Shown: piece after piece, positions 1 through 4,873 of the stretch | How the letters are laid out: every line of letters starts with the position of its first letter | Position numbering within the stretch: the stretch's first letter is position 1 | Source of the DNA: Spirochaetota bacterium | Lineage (GTDB): Bacteria > Spirochaetota > Spirochaetia > B11-G9 | Reading direction: 5' to 3' | Length of the DNA: 6,428 nt | NCBI GenBank assembly: GCA_003641695.1 | Contig: QNBL01000162.1 | Coordinates: 1-6,428 of the forward strand | Position numbers and translations under genes: made by a program | Notes under the pieces: generated by a model | What the model was told of the DNA's origin: nothing | The model's input: only the letters and a program-made list of their open reading frames with translations | Database searches by the model: none

Positions 1-1
1 A

Positions 2-853
2 ATTTCCGGCAAAGGGGGCACGGGTAAAACCTCTATTACGGCATCATTTTCCGTACTGGGGGGGAAAGGTTTGATTGTTGCTGACTGTGATGTGGATGCT
101 GCAGATATGCACCTGCTTCTTGAACCGGATTTTGGCAGTGACGAGGACTTCTACAGCGGAGAGCTTGCCGAGATAGATCAACAGGGTTGTACGCAGTGCG
201 GGAAATGCGCTGAAGTATGCCGTTTTGATGCAATTCCTGTTATAGATGGGAAGTATGTTGTTGATCCTCTATCATGTGAGGGGTGCGGATACTGTGCAAG
301 GGTTTGCCCGGAGAAGGTTATCGCAAACCATGTTAACAGGGTTGGTAATTTGTATGTATCCCGGATAAAAACAGGGACTAAAATGGTGCATGCAAAACTG
401 GGAATAGGGAATGAGAATTCCGGAAAACTGGTGGCCCAGGTAAAGAATAAAGCCAAGGCACTGGCAGAGAAGGAAAGTAAAAATGGTATTCTGGTTGATG
501 GCTCTCCGGGAGTAGGCTGTCCGGTAGTATCGTCTTTGTCGGGAGCAACCTTTGTTGTACTTGTGACTGAACCTACGGTATCGGGACTGCACGACTTAAA
601 GCGTGTTCATGAACTGGTTAAAAAATTCAAGATAAAAAGCGGTTGCATAATCAACAAAGCAGATATAAATTCGGATCAAGGTACAAAGATAAAGAAGTTT
701 CTTGAAAAAGAGGATATTACCCTGATTACCGAGATTCCCTATGATGAAAATTTTACAAAGGCCATGACTTTGGGAAAAACGATTGTGGAACACGATGATA
801 AACTGGGCGGTTTAATAACAGATGCCTGGGGTAAAATAGTAAAACTAGCGTAG
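2..853 (+). CDS. MinD/ParA-like ATPase with inserted 2x[4Fe-4S] ferredoxin domain (5' partial)
   Basis: Soluble P-loop ATPase of the MinD/Mrp superfamily, probably carrying or inserting iron-sulfur or other metal clusters; its exact substrate is unknown. The frame is open from base 2 and begins inside the deviant Walker A motif (ISGKGGTGKTS, fragment residues 1-11), so only a few N-terminal residues lie before the window. DCDVDAADMHL follows at residues 28-38. A bacterial ferredoxin insert has two cysteine sets, C63/C66/C69/C73 and C92/C95/C98/C102 (bases 188-307), each CxxCxxC plus a fourth Cys, enough for two [4Fe-4S] clusters. A Walker-B-like stretch, ILVDGSPGVGCPV, comes later and contains a further Cys. 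The 283 residues seen fit the roughly 285-290 usual for the family. In many anaerobes these proteins occur as tandem pairs, so a sister gene may lie just upstream. It is followed after 18 bases by the NifX-like genes, suggesting one operon. Confidence 0.92.
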   Translation: MSGKGGTGKTSITASFSVLGGKGLIVADCDVDAADMHLLLEPDFGSDEDFYSGELAEIDQQGCTQCGKCAEVCRFDAIPVIDGKYVVDPLSCEGCGYCARVCPEKVIANHVNRVGNLYVSRIKTGTKMVHAKLGIGNENSGKLVAQVKNKAKALAEKESKNGILVDGSPGVGCPVVSSLSGATFVVLVTEPTVSGLHDLKRVHELVKKFKIKSGCIINKADINSDQGTKIKKFLEKEDITLITEIPYDENFTKAMTLGKTIVEHDDKLGGLITDAWGKIVKLA

Positions 854-860
854 AAAGATT

Positions 861-866
861 AAGGAG
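861..866 (+). promoter_or_regulatory. Ribosome binding site of the first NifX-like gene
   Basis: AAGGAG lies five bases before the ATG at 872, in the 18-base gap after the ATPase stop codon. It is the strongest Shine-Dalgarno sequence in the + strand run and supports the chosen start. Confidence 0.75.
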
Positions 867-871
867 AGAGT

Positions 872-1204
872 ATGAAGATTGCATTTACTACAAAAGGAAC
901 AGATTGGGATTCTCTTATGGATCCCCGGTTTGGAAGAACAGAGTACCTTTTTGTCTTTGATGAAGAAAGTGAAAAGGTTGAAGTCTTTGACAACAGAGCC
1001 ATAGAGGGTGAAGCTCACGGTGCAGGTCCAAAGACTTCACAGAAACTGGCTGAGTTGGGAGCGGAGGTATTAATTACCGGGAATGGCCCCGGAGGTAATG
1101 CGGCTGCTGTACTCCAGCAGGTGGGTGTCAAGGTGGTTACCGGAGCGGGAGAGATGACGGTGAAGGAGGCTTATGAAGCCTGGAAAAACGGGAGCTTAAG
1201 CTGA
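872..1204 (+). CDS. NifX/NifB-C-terminus-like protein (Nitro_FeMo-Co domain), first copy
   Basis: Small cytosolic protein of 110 residues made of a single Nitro_FeMo-Co domain, the fold shared by NifX, NafY and the C-terminus of NifB, which bind iron-sulfur or FeMo-cofactor precursors. The start is the ATG five bases after AAGGAG, and the protein opens with the typical first strand MKIAFTTKG. Visible landmarks are DPRFGRTEY (about residues 17-25), HGAGP near residue 50, and the glycine-rich VLITGNGPGGNAAAVL segment (about 65-80) before the last strand and helix. It contains no cysteine, so any metal binding would use His or other residues. It sits between the ferredoxin-type ATPase and a second, divergent copy whose start lies one base after its stop, which implies translational coupling. 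No nitrogenase gene is present, so a role in metal-cluster handling outside nitrogen fixation is inferred rather than shown. Confidence 0.88.
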   Translation: MKIAFTTKGTDWDSLMDPRFGRTEYLFVFDEESEKVEVFDNRAIEGEAHGAGPKTSQKLAELGAEVLITGNGPGGNAAAVLQQVGVKVVTGAGEMTVKEAYEAWKNGSLS

Positions 1205-1205
1205 C

Positions 1206-1604
1206 ATGGAATCTCTAACAGTTGCTGTTGCAACAGATGATGGAAAGAGTCTTATAAACAGGCACTTTGGTGATGCGGAGTATTATTATATCTACAGGCT
1301 TACTCCGGATAGTTTTGAATTGATAAAGAAGATTGAGAATACTACAGAAGAGGAACGGCAGCATGCGGATCCGGTAAAAGCGAAGGGTGTTACAGGTATG
1401 CTTAAAGAAGAAAATGTCCAAGTTGCTGTTTCGAAGGTATTCGGTCCGAACATTAAGAGGATCAGGAAGTATTTTGTATGTGTTACTGCTCCGGGGCAGA
1501 CAATGGAAGACGCTTTAAGTAAATTACCCGACCACTTTCAGGAGCTTGCAGCTCAGTTGGAAGCAGGTGAGAGTAGAGGGATCGTTAAACTGGAGAGGGA
1601 ATAG
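1206..1604 (+). CDS. NifX-like protein (Nitro_FeMo-Co domain), second divergent copy
   Basis: Protein of 132 residues with the same fold as its upstream neighbour but very different sequence. It begins with the strand LTVAVATDDGK and has the family landmark NRHFGDAEYYYIY (about residues 18-30), where His20 is a plausible cluster or metal ligand. KAKGVTGMLKEENVQVAVSK follows, then a final helix and a charged C-terminal extension of about 25 residues (QELAAQLEAGESRGIVKLERE in part). One Cys occurs in YFVCVTAP. The ATG is one base past the preceding stop, with GGGAG at 1190-1194 about 11 bases upstream as the likely ribosome site. The middle is shorter than in the first copy: the segment matching the GNGPGG region reads SKVFGPN. 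The two copies could bind different states of a cluster or form a heteromer; this is inference. The Nitro_FeMo-Co family assignment is fairly secure. Confidence 0.85.
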   Translation: MESLTVAVATDDGKSLINRHFGDAEYYYIYRLTPDSFELIKKIENTTEEERQHADPVKAKGVTGMLKEENVQVAVSKVFGPNIKRIRKYFVCVTAPGQTMEDALSKLPDHFQELAAQLEAGESRGIVKLERE

Positions 1605-1612
1605 TATAAGAT

Positions 1613-2965
1613 ATGGAAAAATTTGAAATAGTAGTAATCGGGGGAGGACCGGCAGGAATAACGCTTGCAAAAATGCTGGGACAGTCCTGTAAAATGGCGG
1701 TGATCCGGCCTGAAGACCATAGTATGATTTACTGTGCAATGCCCTATGTAATTGAAGGGCTTGTTGATATGGAAAAGACGTATAAAAGTGACACCCTGGT
1801 AACTGATGCAGGTGCCCGGTTAATACGCAATACCGTTACCAAAGTTGATTTTGAAGAAAAAACTCTAATTTTTATTGATGGAACCAGGATTGCTTATGAA
1901 AAACTTGTTATTGCAACAGGAGCTGTTCCGTTTATACCTCCTATTCCCGGGCATGAGCTTGATGGGGTTGGAGTATTCAAGATGCAGGATGATCTCTCCT
2001 GGGTCAAAAAGATTGTTGACAAAGGCTTAAAACGTGCTGTAGTTGTTGGAGCAGGAGCAATAGGAATTGAGCTGGCACAGGCATTCAGTTACCGCAAGGT
2101 GGCGGTTGATCTGGTTGATATGGGAAATTCTGTTCTTCCCAATTTGGTGGATGAAGATATGTCAGGGGTTCTAAAAACTGAACTTGAACGGGAATGGATA
2201 AAGATTCACCTCAACACAAAGATTACTGAACTGAAAGGGAAAGATCATGTTGAAGAGGTAATCCCCGATCAGGGAGAGAGTATACAATTTAATACTGAGA
2301 ATGACGGTGCACTTTCAGGGGTTGTTATTTTTGCTGCCGGTATGAGGCCTGAAGTTTCTCTTTTCAAAGATTCAAAGCTTGCAATTGACCGGGACGGTAT
2401 TGTTGTAAACGATAAAATGGAAACAAATATAGAAGATGTATATGCCGTAGGGGATTGTGTTCAGTATTACAGCGGAATAACGGGAAAGCCTTTATCAGGA
2501 AAGCTGGCTACCAATGCAGTTCCAATGGCCAAGGTTCTCGGAAATAATCTCAAAGGGCAGGAAAGAAAGTATCCGGGATTTTACAACGGAGCTGCAACCA
2601 AGGTCGGTAAGTACTTTGTCGGTGGAACGGGTTTATCCGAAGCAGCTGCAAAAAGTGCAGGCATTAATGTTGTTTGCGGTTATAGTGAGGTTACAACAAA
2701 ATTCCCCATAATACCCGGAGCTAAAAAGAAAAGAATGAAACTTGTAGCCGACAAGGCAACTCACCGGATTATAGGAGCACAGATTGTAAGTGAAGAACCT
2801 GTTGTTGGAAGAATAGATCTTCTTACCTTTGCAATTCAGAAAGAAAGTACGATAGAAGACCTTTCCATGTTAAGTTATGCTTCACAACCACATCAGTCTT
2901 TTTACCCTGCGGCCAATGTCGTTGTTCTGGCAGCTGAAGATATAAGAAAAAGTCAGGGCTGGTAG
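1613..2965 (+). CDS. FAD-dependent NAD(P)H oxidoreductase, CoA-disulfide reductase/NADH oxidase class
   Basis: Cytosolic flavoenzyme of 450 residues, the normal length for the single-cysteine pyridine-nucleotide-disulfide oxidoreductases (CoA-disulfide reductase, NADH oxidase, NADH peroxidase, polysulfide reductase). Seen in order: FAD-binding GGGPAG at residues 10-15; redox Cys41 in YCAMPY, matching the CxxPY active site; ATG at 101-103; NAD(P)-binding GAGAIGIELA at 146-155, with Asp169 at the end of the next strand favouring NADH; the second FAD motif YAVGDC at 277-282; and a C-terminal dimerisation domain from about 325. Near the end is the unusual SQPHQSFYP (424-432). No rhodanese domain is attached. 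The start at 1613 is fixed by an in-frame TAA at 1607-1609. The ribosome site (AGAGGG, 13 bases upstream) is weak, so coupling to the previous gene is likely. Substrate (CoA disulfide, polysulfide, oxygen or a protein thiol) cannot be told from sequence. Confidence 0.9.
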   Translation: MEKFEIVVIGGGPAGITLAKMLGQSCKMAVIRPEDHSMIYCAMPYVIEGLVDMEKTYKSDTLVTDAGARLIRNTVTKVDFEEKTLIFIDGTRIAYEKLVIATGAVPFIPPIPGHELDGVGVFKMQDDLSWVKKIVDKGLKRAVVVGAGAIGIELAQAFSYRKVAVDLVDMGNSVLPNLVDEDMSGVLKTELEREWIKIHLNTKITELKGKDHVEEVIPDQGESIQFNTENDGALSGVVIFAAGMRPEVSLFKDSKLAIDRDGIVVNDKMETNIEDVYAVGDCVQYYSGITGKPLSGKLATNAVPMAKVLGNNLKGQERKYPGFYNGAATKVGKYFVGGTGLSEAAAKSAGINVVCGYSEVTTKFPIIPGAKKKRMKLVADKATHRIIGAQIVSEEPVVGRIDLLTFAIQKESTIEDLSMLSYASQPHQSFYPAANVVVLAAEDIRKSQGW

Positions 2966-2969
2966 TATA

Positions 2970-3173
2970 ATGAAGAAATCCGAATGCAAGTGGTTCCCGG
3001 TATGTCCTATGAAGTATTTTTCCGAAAGAGGAATGGTGGATATGAAGTACATTAATAAATACTGCAGAGGGGGAGGCTGGGAATCATGCATTCGCTATCA
3101 AAAGGAGGAGGCAGGAATCTACCATCCTGATTCAATGCTTCCAGATGGTAAAATTGATGAAAATCTATCTTGA
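2970..3173 (+). CDS. Small four-cysteine protein of unknown function
   Basis: A 67-residue soluble protein that I cannot assign to a named family with confidence. It begins KSECKWFPVCPMKYF and has four cysteines, C6, C12, C32 and C40, in the spacing C-x5-C...C-x7-C, which could bind zinc or one [4Fe-4S] cluster. It also has aromatic residues around the cysteines (W8, F9, Y31, W37, Y43) and a C-terminal half ending in HPDSMLPDGKID. There is no signal peptide or membrane segment. That it is a real gene rather than a chance frame is supported by its place: its ATG comes four bases after the flavoprotein stop, with AGGG at 2955-2958 upstream, and it ends inside the start of the DUF89 gene, so it fills the gap between two solid genes exactly. 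It may be a metal-binding or redox partner of its neighbours; this is inferred from cysteines and position only. Confidence 0.78.
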   Translation: MKKSECKWFPVCPMKYFSERGMVDMKYINKYCRGGGWESCIRYQKEEAGIYHPDSMLPDGKIDENLS

Positions 3174-4005
3174 TTGTCTCCCTTGTTTTCTAAAACAAAC
3201 TGTTCAGGCCGGTCATCTTGTTACGGATGACGAAGGACTTATAAGAAATATTGTTAATGAAGTAGCTGCAATGATTCCTTATTTACCTGAAAACAGCACT
3301 CCACCGGAAATAGGGGAAAAGATACATAGAAGAATAAGAGAAATAACAGGGATGAATGATCCCTATAGTAGTGTAAAACAGCAAAACATAGAAGAAGCAT
3401 TACTTCTTTATCCGGATATGAAGAAATTGGTAAGAGAATCTTCAGATCCTCTTTTTACTGCAGTAAAGGTAGCCATAGCAGGAAATATTATCGATTTTGG
3501 GACTGGTACTGAATTTGATATTACAACGGATATCCACCGGATTACCAACCAGGAGCCTGCAATAAATGATATTGGACTGTTTAAAGAATCGCTGGAGAAA
3601 GCCGAATCCATCCTTTATCTTGGAGATAACGCAGGGGAATCGGTTTTTGACAGAATATTAATTGAAGAACTTAAAAAACCGGTAACCTATATAGTAAGAG
3701 GGATCCCTGTTTTAAATGATGTAACGTATGAGGATGCTGTTGCGTCAGGTCTGGATGATTCTGCTTTTGAGATTATTTCTTCCGGAACTACTGCTCCGGG
3801 TACTGTTTTACCATTGTGCAGTGCAAATTTCATTAACCTGTTTAATAAAGCGGATATGGTTATAAGCAAAGGGCAGGGTAATTACGAAGGACTTTCAGAT
3901 GTGAATCGGCCTGTCTTTTTTCTCCTTAAAGCCAAATGTGCTGTTATTGCCAGAGATATTGGAGTTTGCGAAGGTGATACTGTAGTTAAAGGAATCAATT
4001 TTTAA
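3157..4005 (+). CDS. DUF89/ARMT1-like domain protein (damage-control phosphatase family)
   Basis: Cytosolic protein of 282 residues of the short archaeal/bacterial DUF89 type. Members of the wider family are metal-dependent phosphatases that hydrolyse damaged or misplaced phosphometabolites, but the substrate of this branch is not known to me. Seen: the N-terminal DCLPCFLKQ (residues 6-14) with a CxxC; GNIIDFG at 109-115; the metal-site motif GDNAGE at 156-161 followed by Asp165; RGIPVLNDVT at 181-190; SSGTTAPGT near 208-216; and SKGQGNYE at 237-244. These are the conserved blocks of the family, and none is missing. I prefer the ATG at 3157 because the family starts at MKIYLDC and AGATGG lies just upstream; an in-frame ATG at 3145 would add four residues. 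Either start overlaps the end of the small cysteine protein (17 or 29 bases), so the two are probably translated together. Its stop overlaps the convergent transporter gene. Confidence 0.9.
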   Translation: MKIYLDCLPCFLKQTVQAGHLVTDDEGLIRNIVNEVAAMIPYLPENSTPPEIGEKIHRRIREITGMNDPYSSVKQQNIEEALLLYPDMKKLVRESSDPLFTAVKVAIAGNIIDFGTGTEFDITTDIHRITNQEPAINDIGLFKESLEKAESILYLGDNAGESVFDRILIEELKKPVTYIVRGIPVLNDVTYEDAVASGLDDSAFEIISSGTTAPGTVLPLCSANFINLFNKADMVISKGQGNYEGLSDVNRPVFFLLKAKCAVIARDIGVCEGDTVVKGINF

Positions 4006-4019
4006 TTAAAAGAATTGAT
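3994..4019. terminator. AT-rich inverted repeat across the convergent gene ends, possible two-way terminator
   Basis: ATCAATT at 3994-4000 pairs with AATTGAT at 4013-4019. On the + strand transcript the stem can extend to ten pairs with one G-U wobble, leaving a six-base loop. It covers the stop codons of both converging genes (3995-3997 on the - strand and 4003-4005 on the + strand). The stem is poor in GC and is not followed by a clean U run outside the stem, so termination is only a guess. Confidence 0.25.
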
Positions 4020-4858
4020 GCCAGGGACAAGCCAATACTGATTATCCTTATAAAGGTAAGTTTTTCCCGATAGATAATGGCGGAAAGGAAAATCGGGATA
4101 AGAATTGAAAGGGCAAAGACTGGCTGTACAAGAGCCATGCTCCCGGCGGCAAATGCTTTCAGTACAAGATTGTATCCTGCAAAATTCAGTATGCCTATTC
4201 CACCGCCCAGAATATAGATCCGGGGATTGTTGAAGGTCCTTTCCCTGTCTCTTTGCGGAATCCGGGTTTTATATAGCCCGAAGGACAGTAGGGTAACAAA
4301 AGAGTAGGAGATAAGTATGTATGTAAGTCTGTCGGTGCGGGTGGATGCCAGTTTACCTGCGGTCATTGAGAATGAGGTGCAGAGTGCTGCCAGGAGGGAA
4401 AATCCGATTCCATGAAGCTTTGTTATATGGGTTCTCTTTAGCTGCTCAAAGGATATAAGCACCAGAACAAGAATAGCCATAACAACCCCGGCCCACTGAC
4501 GCAGGGTGGGCATTTCCCTGAAAAATACAAGACCTATAACAATAACGAATAGTACGTTGGATTTATTGACTGGGAAAACCACTGAGGCTGGAGCAAGCTT
4601 TAAAGCTCTGAACTTGGCCAACGCTCCAAAAGCAAACAGAGTGCCGTTTACCGCTGCATAGGGGAGAGCCTGCATAAAAAAATCAAGGCTGTTTCCTCCT
4701 GCAGTAATCGTAACTGCAGCACTCAATACCACGGTACAAGCAGAGATGAAAACAACAGCCTGTGTAGGCAGCTTGTGTTCTGCAGCAACTTTGTACAGAA
4801 AGTTGAGAATGCCGTAAAACAGAGTTGCGGAGAGACTGTACAAAAGCCAAAGAGGCAT
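3995..4858 (-). CDS. EamA/DMT-superfamily inner-membrane transporter
   Basis: Integral membrane protein of 287 residues with about ten hydrophobic helices, arranged as two EamA repeats (roughly residues 1-137 and 148-287). Approximate helices: 2-24, 33-54, 64-85, 90-112, 119-137, 149-170, 180-198, 216-236, 240-264 and 268-286. The first repeat opens with LWLLYSLSATLFYGI, and a typical helix-4 motif, PASVVFPVNKSN, is present; the second repeat has the matching GSMALVQPVFALS. Length and layout are normal for the drug/metabolite transporter superfamily, which includes sugar, amino-acid and metabolite carriers. Substrate cannot be read from sequence. It begins 15 bases after the ribulokinase stop, with AAGGA in between, so it is probably cotranscribed with araB. 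This makes a pentose or related metabolite a reasonable but unproven guess. Its last codons overlap the DUF89 gene tail to tail. Confidence 0.88.
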   Translation of the reverse strand: MPLWLLYSLSATLFYGILNFLYKVAAEHKLPTQAVVFISACTVVLSAAVTITAGGNSLDFFMQALPYAAVNGTLFAFGALAKFRALKLAPASVVFPVNKSNVLFVIVIGLVFFREMPTLRQWAGVVMAILVLVLISFEQLKRTHITKLHGIGFSLLAALCTSFSMTAGKLASTRTDRLTYILISYSFVTLLSFGLYKTRIPQRDRERTFNNPRIYILGGGIGILNFAGYNLVLKAFAAGSMALVQPVFALSILIPIFLSAIIYREKLTFIRIISIGLSLASILLIKN

Positions 4859-4867
4859 ACAAACTAA

Positions 4868-4872
4868 TCCTT
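4868..4872 (-). promoter_or_regulatory. Ribosome binding site of the EamA transporter gene
   Basis: Read on the - strand, AAGGA lies nine bases before the ATG at 4858, within the 15-base gap after the ribulokinase stop. It supports the chosen start and separate initiation from the same transcript. Confidence 0.6.
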
Positions 4873-4873
4873 T

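Noticed and set aside
71..853. ATPase starting at the TTG at 71
   Set aside because: The frame continues upstream through the Walker A motif to base 2, so this start would remove an essential part of the protein.
2..1604. Nitrogen-fixation gene cluster
   Set aside because: NifX-like domains alone do not indicate nitrogenase. No nifH, nifD, nifK, nifE, nifN or radical-SAM nifB is present, and stand-alone Nitro_FeMo-Co proteins are common in non-fixing anaerobes.
2514..2711. 65-residue frame inside the flavoprotein gene
   Set aside because: It is in another frame of a secure gene, with no ribosome site or recognisable domain.
4066..4097. Inverted repeat CCCGAT/ATCGGG as a terminator for the transporter gene
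   Set aside because: The arms are six bases with a 20-base loop, the site is inside the transporter coding region, and the flanking run is A rather than U on the transcribed strand.
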